Below are positions 29,630-40,459 of a stretch of 64,000 bases of DNA, piece after piece; position 1 is the first letter of the stretch; each line of letters opens with the position of its first letter. A program made the translations under genes and the position numbers. This DNA comes from Phytophthora colocasiae. Taxonomy: Eukaryota; Oomycota; Peronosporomycetes; Peronosporales; Peronosporaceae. The notes beneath the pieces are model-generated. The model was not told where the DNA came from, made no database searches, and saw only the letters and a program-made list of their open reading frames with translations. Location: positions 1,364,001-1,428,000 of the forward strand of contig JAGKQI010000091.1 of assembly GCA_018806915.1 (NCBI GenBank). Direction: 5' to 3'.

Positions 29630-32600
29630 TTAAATCCTGGGGAGTATCACACCGGAGCCAGAGTTGCTATCACTGCCAAGACGGTGTTGAGACGAGTCTC
29701 GACGTCCAGAGTTGTTGAGATTTCGTGTGCTGGTCATGGACGATGTACTGTGGTTGTCGTGTGTCAATGAGCGGCTTGGATGACGTGCTGCAGTGTGGGT
29801 GGACGTAGGTTTAGATGATCTTCTTGCTATTGATGTGCTGCTATCCGTGTTGCTTCCAGCGTTCGAGCCGATGATCATGCCCCGGTTGCTTAACGCCCGA
29901 ACTATCAACGCTCTTCCGGTGGGTTTCTTCTTTACAGGTGATAGCATCCTAGTCTCGCCTCCAGCTTCGTCATCATCTGTACTTGCCGCTCCTGCTACAG
30001 GCCTGGCACCGGATCCAATGGTAGACTTCCTAGGATTATTACCTTGCCTTTGGTCCTGTTCACCGATAACATCTCCCGATTCGTCTCCAATTGCCAACGC
30101 AATGGCTTCTGATAGATCACTAGCGCTGCTTTTTGCTGATCCAGGTGGACCTAACAAAGCGCTTGCTAATTTGGCAAAGCGGGAGTTCTCGAGCTTGAGC
30201 AGACACTTATTAGGACGTACTTGAAGGATCTGGAAGCGACCGTAAAGCTTGTCTTGGATAGAAGCACCAGAAGAAGGGACAACCGGAGCAAGAGCAGACA
30301 GGAACGATCTTGGCTCAGCAGGAACAAACCGTGCGTCATCGATAGCTGAACTGCGAAAGTCCCAGCACACTGGTAATGGTGTCTCGAAGCCTAACGTCGA
30401 GTTTCCATTGTAGAAATTCCAATCTTTTTCAGTAGAAGCTCGAAGGACAGGAAGAGCTAGAGGCATTGCAGCCGCCAAGCGATCAACACGTTGAATTCCA
30501 GCTGGATCAAGCTCGAACATTGCCAGTAACGCCGTGACTACACCTGCTTCCATCAAGTTGTCCATCTCTTCGAACTCCCGACGATTTGGCTCCGAGCCTT
30601 CCTCTTGAGCTTGGATCATCGCCAAACGCTCCTTGATACGGTGCTTAATATGAGCCAGAGCTACTGCACACGCTGGTGCCATATCGCTCCCACCATCGGT
30701 TGAAAGCTTAATGAGCAGAGGGACTACGCCACTGATTACCATCGCGTCCAAGCCACGCATTCCTTCGCTCTCTCGGACTTCCGTTTCCTCTTCCTCACTA
30801 TCACCGGGAGTAACTCGACAGGAAGTGAGGTTGTAGAAGGCCAAGATGACGTGTTTACTAGCTTGGACTTGTCGTCGACCAGGACAGCAGGCGTTCACGA
30901 TGGCAGTCAGCAACGGCACGAGACGGACGTCTTTCATGAGCATCAGGCATACAGATTCTCCCTGTGTAGATAATGCACGAAGGATGACAGCACAGCGCTC
31001 AGCTGTTTCTTGGCGAGCTTCGTGGGCTTTATCACCAGGAACTGGTGCGTTTTGGTTCAGATCAAGAGCTCGGGCGACAACATCCAGTGCTCCGTCCGCT
31101 ATGACAGTTTCTCCACCTTTTTCACAGCGAGACAGTTGACTTAGAGCGTAAATGGATGCTCGGGGCGCAGTTTGGGATACGGTGGAGCTTTCATGGACTT
31201 CCGTGATCTCCCGCAGGACTCGAACAGCTCCTGTAGCGATGAGTTCATGCCAATGTACAGGATCTTCACACAATGCAGCTAATATCTCCGTACAAACATC
31301 ACCAATTCTAGAACATCGCAGAGATTGAGGTCTGCTGAGCAATGTTGGAACCAGAGCGTGAGTCAACAGTGCACGACGGTGTCGGGCGTGAAACGTTAAG
31401 TTGCCTAACGTCTGTACACACGCGAGTATCAGGGCTTCGTCCTCTCCTTCACCGTCACGTTCTCGAGTAGCGCTTGCAGATAAAACCCGGATAATTTGCG
31501 ATACAGCTCCAGCCTCCTCCATTCGGTCATGTAGAGCTGGGAAGCACGAGATATTACACAGCGCGTTGAGTGCATACTCGTGTTGCTGTCGTTGCTCCAG
31601 TTCTTCCAAGTCCGCATCCGATTCAGAGTCCACAGGGGCAAGTAACAGCTTCTTCGTAAGCACATCAACTAGCCCAAGTGTAGCCATTGCTTCACAGTTG
31701 ACTCGATAAGCAGATAGAAAGCAGAGGGCAGCAGCACAGGCGTGTCTTGTAGGTGGGTCAGCGTGCTCGCATAGTACTAGCAGAGCCACAAGAGCTCCAC
31801 TTTCCACCAGTCTCACAGCCATCGAGGTACTATTAGAAGCTGTAGCGTCAACCTTCTTACCCGATGGAGGCTTGGGCTCCGACGCTAAGTTGGTTAGACA
31901 GGCAGCAAGCTTCTGATGAATCTCTTGGCTGCTGAACTCCATCTCACAGAGCTTCGTGATGACCTGCGCTACTTTGAGTTCCATGAGCGTCTCTGCTAGT
32001 GCTGGGTCACAGCTGAGATTGTACAATGCAGTGACACACAGCGTTCGGATCTCCACACTCTCGAGTCGTGCCAGCTTCACCAGAGCGTACAACACACCGT
32101 CTTTGATATGAGCAGCACGTAGCTCATCATGTGTGAGAAGGTTGAACAGTGCACGGGCACAGATTTCCTTGGTAGAGTCACTGTTGATACGTAGTAGCGC
32201 ATTCACGATGAAGTCCGGTACAGTTCCTTCTTTCCACACGTAGCGGACGCCCACAGGTTTCGCTGCTGGAGGTTCAACAGCCAAGTTACACAGTGCAACA
32301 GCCGAGTAGATCTGGATATCTTCCACGCCGCAGCGCATCATTAAAGTAAGTGCCGGATACAACTCTGCGCATCGAGTAAGTAGCGACCGGTGGGTGGCAC
32401 TTGACGCGAGTTTAGCAAACGCTATGGCACATGTGAGCGTAGTAGGAGCATACGATGACGATGATAGATCAATCAGCATGTCCAGTACTGGTGTTCTCTC
32501 CAATGCATCCGCTGCCAAATTGCAACACGCAGTAGCACAGCATCGTAACGTTTCTCGGATAATAGCAACAGCAGATGCACTCATGGGGATATCTGAAGTA

Positions 32601-34981
32601 GCAGAAGCTGCAGCCGATGCAGTAGCTGTACTCATAATGCGACGAAGTAGTCGTACGCCGTGGTCTGCTACCATCCGCGCACGAGCTTCAGCATCAAACG
32701 ATAAGTTGGCCAGAACTCCAGCACATTGACGAAGTAGCTCGTTCGCTTTCACTGGTGGCTTGTTGAAGACTTTGGCGAGAGTAGCAACCACATCTGCACG
32801 TAGTAAAGCAGCTCTACTTTCAGCCGCGAAGGAAAGATTAAGCAGACAACCAAGTGCACATTCCTGATATCGCAATAGAACTGTCGGTGGACCTGAAGCT
32901 GGTGTCGAAGGCGTTAAACCCGCGGTGGAAGTGTCGTCGTCAGCGTCTCCTTTGCGTCTACAGAGCCGTACAACTGCTCGGATTGTGTCGTCTTGTAACA
33001 GCACAGCATGGAGACTCTTCTCGCATGAAATATTAAACAGAGCGTTGGCGCAGAGGTCCCGGACGCGATCATGAGGTGTACGACCAGCCAGTTTGGATAT
33101 AGCTGCTGGCATGTTGCTTTGCAGGATCTCAGCACAGGCAGCAGGGTGTGCTAACATACTACACAGTGTTAATACTGCGAACTGTTGAGCCAGAGCACTA
33201 GCACCAGCGTCATTGCCTTCATCTTCTTCCACGAAACGGAGTAGTAATGATACTACGCCGAAACGAGCTAATAGAGCTCGACTGTCGGCTGTAGCAGTCA
33301 TATTGGACAAGCACAAGGCTGTATTCTCCCGGACGGAGCTGCTGGTGTGGTGTGTTCCGATCTCAACAAGATTCGCCACTGCGTCACTTAGAGCTAAGTT
33401 CTTCAGGGATGGAGGGAAAGACGAGATATTCGCGATAGTAACTGCGCACATTTCACGAACTTCGCGAGGTTTTTCACACTTGAGAAGCTCTTCAAGACAC
33501 TCGAGAATCCGACCATGACTTAGAGGTTCCAAGTTCCCTGAAAGTCCGGATAAATTACACAACGCAGTAGCAAGGTGTTTCCGGATAATACCAGCATCTC
33601 CTCCGTCTTCAGCATCTTCTCCAGACCCAGTTGGAGCAGCGACACTTGTTTGTTGCGCTAATTCACACACAGTATCGAGGATTCCTTCTTCCACGACTTT
33701 TGCTCGAGAACCGCTCAGTATTGACAGATTACAGATAGCTTGGGCAGCAAATTTCGCACTGGATTGATCCTTCCGAGTCGCAAGCTTCATGAGAACATGC
33801 ACGACGCTTTCAGCCACTGCGGTGCTGGAAGAAGACGCGATATTGATAAGCGCCTTCACACAGGCTTCTTTTGTCTCCAAGTCAGGTACATTCAGCATCG
33901 AGAGAATGGCTGACACGCAGCCTTCTTGCACCAGTCGAAGTTGACCCGCACGCTCGTAAGAGAAACGACACAATGACATACTCGTGTGTCGTCGTACTTC
34001 TTCATGTTGAGCTTTTGCCAGTTCCAGCAACGCTAGAAGTACACCTTCGTCCGCCATTTTTGTACCGAGAACTGATTCACACAGGAGATTCAGGATGGAC
34101 GCAGCACAGAAGCGCTTCACCTCCATATCCTCGAACACTGCCAGTTTACTGAGAGCAAGCATACACCCTTCAGTTACCATTTGCCGCTCGTGACCCGTAA
34201 TAGTCGAGAAGTGGTAAATACTGAAGGCGCATTCCTGTTTCAGTCGGATCTCACGACTTACGCTGGCGTTGAAGTCCAAGGTGTCTGCGGTTGGCTCTTG
34301 TTCGTCTTCTTCTTCGTCTTCTTCGTCTTTACCCTTACTGTGGCGGCTCAACATCGAGTCACTGCCTACAAGAGTATTGACAGTACCGCTCGTTTCTTCC
34401 GAAGTGTTTATAAACGTCGTTGGCTTACGGAAGCGGGACAAGTAGATCATACCGTCCTCGTAATTGCCTCGTTGACCGAACAGATCACCACCATATCCAC
34501 CAAAGACGCTATCAACGTGTGGGACTCGGTTTGAGGTTCGAATGCCTACGATGGATCGATTCCGTGGTGATTCTCCCAATGACCCGGAGTTGTGTCTTGC
34601 TGGTGGGGCAGGGGATAATACAGTACCATTGGTACTGTTCAAGTGAGCAGGAGATCCATGGACATTGTTTTCATCGCGAGTTTCCAGTGGGATAATCCTG
34701 GTATTGATGTGGCGATACAACGTTCGCACCAGATCCTCCTTGGTCGTGTTGGTCTTCCAGAAGTTTCGTTGACGATGGAGTTTCCAGTGTTTTGCCAACT
34801 CTTTCAGTTCTTCAAAACGAATTGGTGCCGCAGCGGGGTCCCGTTGTCTAGGGAACAACTCAAAGCGTGTGAGGTATTCACGAAGCACATCCAGTTCCTT
34901 GTCTCGCTCCAACTCCTCCAGCAGATCTTTCGTGTGCCTGGCATTCTGGGATAATCGATGGCTCATGGCAAAAGCCAACAC
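29630..34981 (-). CDS. Giant armadillo-repeat protein
   Basis: 1783 residues, single exon. N-terminal helical region of about 110 residues (TKDLLEELERDKELDVLREYL...), Ser/Thr/Gly-rich linker with an acidic EDEEEDEQE tract near 225, then more than twenty ARM units between about 240 and 1520 (repeating pattern A..AL.NLS......I...G.....L..L). The Ser-rich, poorly conserved C-terminal tail includes PVKKKPTGRALIV. The repeats resemble VAC8/plakophilin/PUB-type solenoids without a U-box or catalytic domain. Scaffold function is inferred. The second Met (MSHRLSQ, residue 6) may be the real start. It shares a 168-bp divergent promoter with the next gene. Confidence 0.88.
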   Translation of the reverse strand: MLAFAMSHRLSQNARHTKDLLEELERDKELDVLREYLTRFELFPRQRDPAAAPIRFEELKELAKHWKLHRQRNFWKTNTTKEDLVRTLYRHINTRIIPLETRDENNVHGSPAHLNSTNGTVLSPAPPARHNSGSLGESPRNRSIVGIRTSNRVPHVDSVFGGYGGDLFGQRGNYEDGMIYLSRFRKPTTFINTSEETSGTVNTLVGSDSMLSRHSKGKDEEDEEEDEQEPTADTLDFNASVSREIRLKQECAFSIYHFSTITGHERQMVTEGCMLALSKLAVFEDMEVKRFCAASILNLLCESVLGTKMADEGVLLALLELAKAQHEEVRRHTSMSLCRFSYERAGQLRLVQEGCVSAILSMLNVPDLETKEACVKALINIASSSSTAVAESVVHVLMKLATRKDQSSAKFAAQAICNLSILSGSRAKVVEEGILDTVCELAQQTSVAAPTGSGEDAEDGGDAGIIRKHLATALCNLSGLSGNLEPLSHGRILECLEELLKCEKPREVREMCAVTIANISSFPPSLKNLALSDAVANLVEIGTHHTSSSVRENTALCLSNMTATADSRALLARFGVVSLLLRFVEEDEGNDAGASALAQQFAVLTLCSMLAHPAACAEILQSNMPAAISKLAGRTPHDRVRDLCANALFNISCEKSLHAVLLQDDTIRAVVRLCRRKGDADDDTSTAGLTPSTPASGPPTVLLRYQECALGCLLNLSFAAESRAALLRADVVATLAKVFNKPPVKANELLRQCAGVLANLSFDAEARARMVADHGVRLLRRIMSTATASAAASATSDIPMSASAVAIIRETLRCCATACCNLAADALERTPVLDMLIDLSSSSYAPTTLTCAIAFAKLASSATHRSLLTRCAELYPALTLMMRCGVEDIQIYSAVALCNLAVEPPAAKPVGVRYVWKEGTVPDFIVNALLRINSDSTKEICARALFNLLTHDELRAAHIKDGVLYALVKLARLESVEIRTLCVTALYNLSCDPALAETLMELKVAQVITKLCEMEFSSQEIHQKLAACLTNLASEPKPPSGKKVDATASNSTSMAVRLVESGALVALLVLCEHADPPTRHACAAALCFLSAYRVNCEAMATLGLVDVLTKKLLLAPVDSESDADLEELEQRQQHEYALNALCNISCFPALHDRMEEAGAVSQIIRVLSASATRERDGEGEDEALILACVQTLGNLTFHARHRRALLTHALVPTLLSRPQSLRCSRIGDVCTEILAALCEDPVHWHELIATGAVRVLREITEVHESSTVSQTAPRASIYALSQLSRCEKGGETVIADGALDVVARALDLNQNAPVPGDKAHEARQETAERCAVILRALSTQGESVCLMLMKDVRLVPLLTAIVNACCPGRRQVQASKHVILAFYNLTSCRVTPGDSEEEETEVRESEGMRGLDAMVISGVVPLLIKLSTDGGSDMAPACAVALAHIKHRIKERLAMIQAQEEGSEPNRREFEEMDNLMEAGVVTALLAMFELDPAGIQRVDRLAAAMPLALPVLRASTEKDWNFYNGNSTLGFETPLPVCWDFRSSAIDDARFVPAEPRSFLSALAPVVPSSGASIQDKLYGRFQILQVRPNKCLLKLENSRFAKLASALLGPPGSAKSSASDLSEAIALAIGDESGDVIGEQDQRQGNNPRKSTIGSGARPVAGAASTDDDEAGGETRMLSPVKKKPTGRALIVRALSNRGMIIGSNAGSNTDSSTSIARRSSKPTSTHTAARHPSRSLTHDNHSTSSMTSTRNLNNSGRRDSSQHRLGSDSNSGSGVILPRI

Positions 34982-35149
34982 AGTACATCCAACGTCAGGT
35001 AAAGCTGTGCTGCTCTTGCTCGATCGGCTAGCTGGTCCGTTTCACAGAAAACCCCGACGCTAATCTTGCTCTCCCTATTCTTAGGGAAGTGTCCATGGGA
35101 TGGAGCTCTTCCTAGTTCTCTTCGACTCCCAGTGACCAACTTTACCACC

Positions 35150-35993
35150 ATGGCATTGAAGAGCTATCACCGCGAAACTTTGAATGGTATAATCCATAGA
35201 TATACTGGACATTTGCTGATATAATTGACGGGCGATTTTTGTCCAGACAATTGGTATGAAGAGCGTGCTGCACCTCTGAACGGTGTACTCCCTCATGACG
35301 GAATGGTAAGAGCTTGTAACGTCAACTTGCCTTGATATCCTTCTTACCGGAGGTTTCTTCTGCAGAAAGAGTACAAGACGACGACTGGAACAGATTTCAA
35401 TGGAGCTCAGCCAACTATCCCCGTACGTTTCTTGAATATCCGAATGCGTTGAAAGCTTGACAATTGACGTGCTATTCCACTCACAGCGTCAGAAAAATCG
35501 CATGATTAACGACGGCAATGTCGACGAGGCAATTCGCCAGACAGCCGACCTTAGTTGGAGAGGCTTTCGGTCGATTCTCCCTGTACCAGATCCAGAACCT
35601 GATCGCGGAATGATCTCCACTCAACATCGAGTGCACATCAATCACTTTCCTCATTCGCAATCCTCAAAGTCAACTGCCGGGGCCATGATCGCGGCTGGAG
35701 GGCCTGGTGGACGAGCTGTCGAGCGTGGCAAAGCCGCTTCTGGAGCGATGGGAGAAGTTTACAGGAAGAGCTCGGAACCGCAGAGAGACACACTGGCGCA
35801 GCGATCCTGGATGTACTCCACTGATCCGATGATTACCGCTATTCAGAAGCGAGAGACATCCATCGTTATAATGCCATCACAACCGGAGAATAATAGGCCG
35901 GAGAATTACGGCCGACAGATCACCTCCGTCACGAGTATTCGACACCATCACAAAGGAGTCTTTGTGGACGACGAACCGGGGTACGAGCAGTGA
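35150..35993 (+). CDS. Conserved-looking protein of unknown function, four exons
   Basis: Exons 35150-35186, 35247-35305, 35366-35422, 35487-35993; 219 residues. The start ACCACCATGG is a good initiation context and all three introns are GT-AG with intact phase. Begins MALKSYHRETLNDNWYEERAAP; basic and Gly/Ser-rich, with no membrane segment, and rich in Arg-x-x-x and Tyr/Trp motifs of the kind seen in small ciliary microtubule-associated proteins. The family was not recognised, and the ciliary idea is weak inference from composition and neighbourhood. Confidence 0.7.
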
Positions 35994-36147
35994 GCAGATA
36001 GCAACCTCCCTGCTTGAAATAACCTAACATCAAAACACAGATCTAGTGAAGCAGTCTTCATCCATTTCTTTTCTAAATGTCGCCATTCGCGGGTCAATTT
36101 CAGTGCTGCTTGTCGCGCTTTGATCAAATGTACAAGCTTTCTTCAGA

Positions 36148-37800
36148 TTATTGGGATGCGCCGTTCTCAGCAAGACACATATGGTAGCAGCTCTGTACAA
36201 ACAGCAATGACAAGGCAGATCTCATTAGCATTATTTCACACACATGAGGAAACGTAGTAAACTGTACCAAGAACTCTTCTTCCGTCATGTTGAGCAGATC
36301 TTCGTCATCCACACCATCCAACCTCTTCGGCTGGCCATTGACGGTGATCTCCATGTCCGTACTGATCCCTTCATCGTCAGTACACCACTCCCACTCGACA
36401 TCTTCCAGTTCTTCCTCGTCCATCGCGTCTCCATTCATCTCGGCGTCCCAGCCCTGCTTGTCTACCTGTACCTGTACTTCCCCTTCGTGGTTCTCTTCGT
36501 TGTAGCGCTCCAGTTCTGCCATATACGCTCGCTTGAACGCTTCCTGTCGCTGTTCCTCTGTCATTTCACTTTGAGTGAGAGGATCCACGCCTTGAATGCC
36601 GCTTTCCATGGGGATCGGCTTCTCTTCAGCCACAGCGGCGGCAGCTTGTAAATGTTTCGCCGCCATGTGCCCACTGATAGAACTGCCCTGTAAGAACTCC
36701 GGCAACGCGCGAGGAGCAGCAACTTGTTGGTTCGCAGCCTCTTTGTCCTCTTTCCGCTCTCTGCTGGTTAAATACTCGTCCTCCGCTTGGTCGTTGCCTG
36801 CAATATCCACAATAATCTCCTGGTCCTGCGCGCCGTACGGATACAAGTAAGACTGGCTGTTTTGGTCATCTCCACGGTTGCCAGCGCCGTTTCCACCTCC
36901 TCCACCGCCTCGGCCACCTCCAGCTGCAGCATTAGCAGCACGTGCGCTATTGCCTCCAATTCCAGCCGCTCGGTTATCACTGGGTAGGTTATTGGGCAGA
37001 GCGTGGCCTTCCTTTACAAAATCTCCAATACGTCGCAGCACCTCGTAGATACCTTCGTGCATTCCGTTCTGCTTGTTCATCTGGTCTTTAAATTTACGCT
37101 GCAAGTTCTGGATCCGAATGAGGCGGTCGTTGTTGTCACATTCCAGCAACAACTCGTTACAGTGTCCACACCGGAATTGATACTGTCCAGGCATCAGTAG
37201 CAGTTGTGCTTCCAGTGCAGTATATTCTCGACCACACTCCGGGTCGCTACACTGGAACGTTTGCCGTTCGATCTCCAATTGTTCGCTGTCTTTGAGATGC
37301 TCGTGCATCAGATACAGTCGGTACTGCACCACATCCACAAAGTACTTGTAGTCAATGTACCAGTACGACGTGGACGAGCTGCCACCCAGTCGCTTGTCAT
37401 TGAGCACCTCCCTGTTGGAATTAACATTATACAATGAGAATAATAAGCGTAAAAAAAATATGACAGTACTGACTCGCAGACGAGGTTGTCCTGGTGCAGT
37501 TCGTTCATGATTTTGCGGACTTGACGCGTCTGTAGGTTCACAGCGTTCCCCATCTCGTCGTCCTGAAGAAATATAAAGCGTTAAAATAGTGGAAAGAGAG
37601 ACAAATTCGTCACTAGAGAGGACGAACTTTCATAAACTTTTCGCGGATTAAAGCACTGAGTACAACGACATGTTCATCCGAGTAGAAGGCGCTGCAAAAG
37701 AGAAAAAGGAAACTCAGTTATCTTGTATAGGATTCACAGAGCAGGAGGGGGGAACGCACCGGCCCACGAGGTTCACGAGCTTCTCCACGAGCCCCGCCAT
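36148..37800 (-). CDS. Transcription initiation factor TFIIE alpha subunit
   Basis: RNA polymerase II general factor that recruits and regulates TFIIH. Exons 37800-37760, 37691-37628, 37562-37474 and 37411 to 36148. Seen: N-terminal winged helix MAGLVEKLVNLVGRAFYSDEHVV (first 20 residues across intron 1), VNLQTRQVRKIMNELHQDNLV, TSYWYIDYKYFVDVVQYRL, then the C4 zinc ribbon CSDPECGREYTALEAQLL...FRCGHC, all in family order. Gly/Asn-rich linker and acidic C-terminal region (EEELEDVEWEWCTDDEG) fit the TFIIH/TFIIB-contact tail. The last about 25 codons, after EEEFLVQFTTF, are unlike the acidic tail and may be intron read-through. Confidence 0.92.
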
Positions 37801-38074
37801 GCTCTCACAGTTCGCGACTACGTTAGTAAAAAACTGTCTAACAGAATGGCAAAGGGTTTTGTATCGGTATTGGCCCGTCTCAACAGAATAGTCTCGACTC
37901 AGTTTTTACTTTTTGGTTGAGACAGGGGGAACTTTTCACTCTTAATTAAGCGTAAATCAGGGTATAAAAGAGGGTTGGACCCCGTTTAAAATCACTGTTG
38001 TAGACGACAACGGTGCCCGGCTCAAAGGCTGCCAGACCAATGAACCGGTTGCTACCGGTGACGTCTGCACTAGT

Positions 38075-38965
38075 TCACTCCGTCCTGTGCACCTCTTGAC
38101 TCCATAGAAAGCGAATAATGTCTCGCTGCTGTGCTGCATCCGACTGCAAGTAGTCGTTCTGCGCAGTCTTATCCTTCATCAGGTATGTCAACGCACTCCC
38201 AAATCTCACGAGGTACGGCTCAATCTGGCCATTCCACATCTTGTCATCCCACGGCACTTTCGTCGTCTTCGTCTTTGCGTTATCAGAATGTAAATGCTCC
38301 ACCAGTTCCCCTTCCTGCACGCCCAAAATGTACAGATACGTCTGTAACTGGGCAATGTCGTACTTTGGGAGTGGTGACATGAATCGCTTGAGTCTGTTCT
38401 TCACTTCGATCACCTTCCCGTCCGCTCGACCGTCGATCTTCCCGCCTACCAATAAATCGTAGCTCCCCACGGTCGCTACTTTTTTCTTCGAGAAGACTAA
38501 ATTCCTGTCTTTCACCATTACTTTCTTCTGTGTCTGGTACTGTTCAATGCCCGCCGTCTCCTGTTTAACCCCAAAGCCTTTGTTCATGGTCGAAGTCACG
38601 AACTGCACCACTTCAGCTTTAACTTCCACTGGAGTAGTGGACGGCAATGTATCCATCACTTTAGCTTGAGCTTTGGCAACTTGTTGAATAGTTTCCGCCT
38701 TGGAAGCTTCTTCTATGAGTTTATGAATGGCTGGAGCAGCCCCCAAGTCCTCCACAATAGCTTGCATCTTCTCTTCGGGAGTAATTAATGACACAGACAG
38801 TTCTTCCTGGAGAGAAGAGACCTGACGAGGGTTGGTGCGGCGCCATACGTCCATGAAGACGTCCTCGATCTTCCGGTACGGGTTGAGGGCGCTAATGACC
38901 GGCACTTCGCTCGCGAAGACCATGATGTTGCGGCCAAGCGCTCGACCGTGCGCTGCCCTCACCAT
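38075..38965 (-). CDS. PD-(D/E)XK-like nuclease domain protein
   Basis: About 296 residues from Met at 38965 (an upstream Met at 38992 is also in frame). The C-terminal half has the core of a PD-(D/E)XK nuclease: GGKIDGRADGKVIEVKNR, with Asp then Glu-x-Lys (EVK), followed by a YDIAQLQTYLYILGV helix carrying the usual Gln. This is the layout of RecB/YqaJ/MGME1-type exonucleases. The N terminus VRAAHGRALGRNIMVFASEV resembles a mitochondrial presequence, so organellar DNA maintenance is possible. The helical middle region (EEKMQAIVEDLG...) is unrecognised. Similar folds occur in viruses; origin undecided. It lies 43 bp downstream of the SNARE gene stop on the same strand. Confidence 0.65.
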   Translation of the reverse strand: MVRAAHGRALGRNIMVFASEVPVISALNPYRKIEDVFMDVWRRTNPRQVSSLQEELSVSLITPEEKMQAIVEDLGAAPAIHKLIEEASKAETIQQVAKAQAKVMDTLPSTTPVEVKAEVVQFVTSTMNKGFGVKQETAGIEQYQTQKKVMVKDRNLVFSKKKVATVGSYDLLVGGKIDGRADGKVIEVKNRLKRFMSPLPKYDIAQLQTYLYILGVQEGELVEHLHSDNAKTKTTKVPWDDKMWNGQIEPYLVRFGSALTYLMKDKTAQNDYLQSDAAQQRDIIRFLWSQEVHRTE

Positions 38966-39008
38966 TATTAATTGAAAAGTAATGTGGTGCACCTAAATGA
39001 CAGCAACA

Positions 39009-40220
39009 TTAATTCTCCTGATGTATTACATGTAGCCCCTCTTCCAAGTTGACAACCCTGAAATGAGCTGCTTGCGCCTTGTTCTCGAATGTTCCTCGAA
39101 TGATAGTCAGGTTAGTAGTGGTTGATGGTCCTTTTAGAGTAACCCAACCACCAAGTCCAAAGTAACTGGACAAACAGAAGAGAGGAGTGGTCGTCTTGGC
39201 TTCCACGAGGAACTGCTCGTACGAGTTGAAGTCTGCACCTTGCACTTTGAGGTTTCCGTATCGGTTGATACCCAGGAAATGACTTGACTTTTCACTTTGG
39301 AACCCCCATACATCACTGTCGTCGCCTAACGTGTACGCACGAAACGTACATCCGTCCACCACAACATCAGCACTGTAGTAAACATTAGCATTTGTAGAAT
39401 TCTACTGCAGGTAAGACTGAACCTACCTCAGTAGTGCTTCTCCTTCAACATCTCTCAAAAATCTCCTGGTGTTAACCTCCTGGAAGGCGCATCGGAAGCG
39501 GAAGACTACAGGGACCTTCCTCCCCGCCAATTTGTTCGCTTGAATGCCCACTTTCTTCATGTCATGGTGCACTCGTCCAATCTTCGAGTCTAGTCTTCCC
39601 AACTGCTCGTTCTGCGTATCCAATGCACTGCCCAGTGCCAACGACTGCTCCTTCAGTTCCACCAGCTGTGGCTCCAGATCCCGCAAAAACTTGTCATGCA
39701 CATCCTCTTTCGAATTGCCAGTAACTTGACTCTGTTGTTGAGGTCGTCTAACTTGCCCACCACTTGTCCGATTCTCCTCAAAATTTCGAGAGCCTCCCAG
39801 TTTCCCATGGACACTTCCATAATGCATCCCGAGCTGATCTGGAGACTCGAACATGACTTTGCACTCTGGACAAATAAACCCCATGGCAATCTGTAAAATA
39901 AAAAAAAACTTTAAGAAAACCATATCGCAACGTCTTGAAAACATACATACCTCATTTCCTGTCCTATTAGTTGAAAGTTGTGGTGCTGCCGAGAATTTAT
40001 TATAAAACCAACCGGACCAAGTCATACCCCGAAGAACACGCTTGGACATGTCTACAGTCGCTTGAGTCTCGTCCACCACGTTCTCACTGCGTCCCAATTG
40101 CTCTGCCTGCATGCTCAATGTATGCGCGGTGGCTCTGCCCATCTGCAGAGACTCGGCCGTGTCCCGCAGCGCCTGCGTGTGGCGCTGTTCCCACTCCAGA
40201 GTCGCAGTCGATTCCGCCAT
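39009..40220 (-). CDS. SNAP-25-like Qbc-SNARE with internal C2H2 finger and beta-trefoil-like tail
   Basis: Exons 40220-39951, 39890-39427, 39372-39009; 365 residues (an upstream in-frame Met at 40253 adds 11). Membrane-fusion protein with two SNARE helices: first at about residues 8-75 (ALRDTAESLQMGRATAHTL, EQLGRSENVVDETQ, then RVLRGMTWSGWFYNKF as in Qb SNAREs); second at about 145-205 (SLALGSALDTQNEQLGRLD, as in SNAP-25 SN2). Between them is a C2H2 finger (CPECKVMF...LGMHYGSVH), and after the second helix about 150 residues with beta-trefoil-like spacing (FLGINRYGNLKV, FLVEAK, FGLGGWVTLKG). No membrane anchor, as for SNAP-25. The zero-layer Gln in each helix is visible (EQL). Trefoil is inferred from pattern only. 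Confidence 0.75.
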
Positions 40221-40261
40221 ATTCTTCTCTGATTTGGCTTTGAAATAGTTCATATTAATAC

Positions 40262-40336
40262 TTTGCTGCATACATCGATAATATTTAATATTTAATATAT
40301 AATATATAATATATAATATAATATAGTTAATATAAC
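40262..40336. repeat. AT-rich (TAATA/ATATAA) microsatellite
   Basis: Short-period array of ATATTTA and ATATATA units immediately upstream of the ankyrin-family gene. It replaces the expected 5' coding start there. Confidence 0.8.
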
Positions 40337-40459
40337 CGAGATCATGGAGGCGAGGAGCCTCCTGTAGATACCAAACGTGCTCGGGTATCACTAAGCCCAG
40401 AAGAAAATAACACCCATATAGCGGAATCTGTCCACGTTTCCTCCGAGTGTCTTAAGAAC

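Noticed and set aside
38075..40253. Integrated large-DNA-virus island
   Set aside because: Only the nuclease could be viral-like; the neighbouring SNARE gene is eukaryotic with ordinary oomycete introns, and no capsid or polymerase gene is present.
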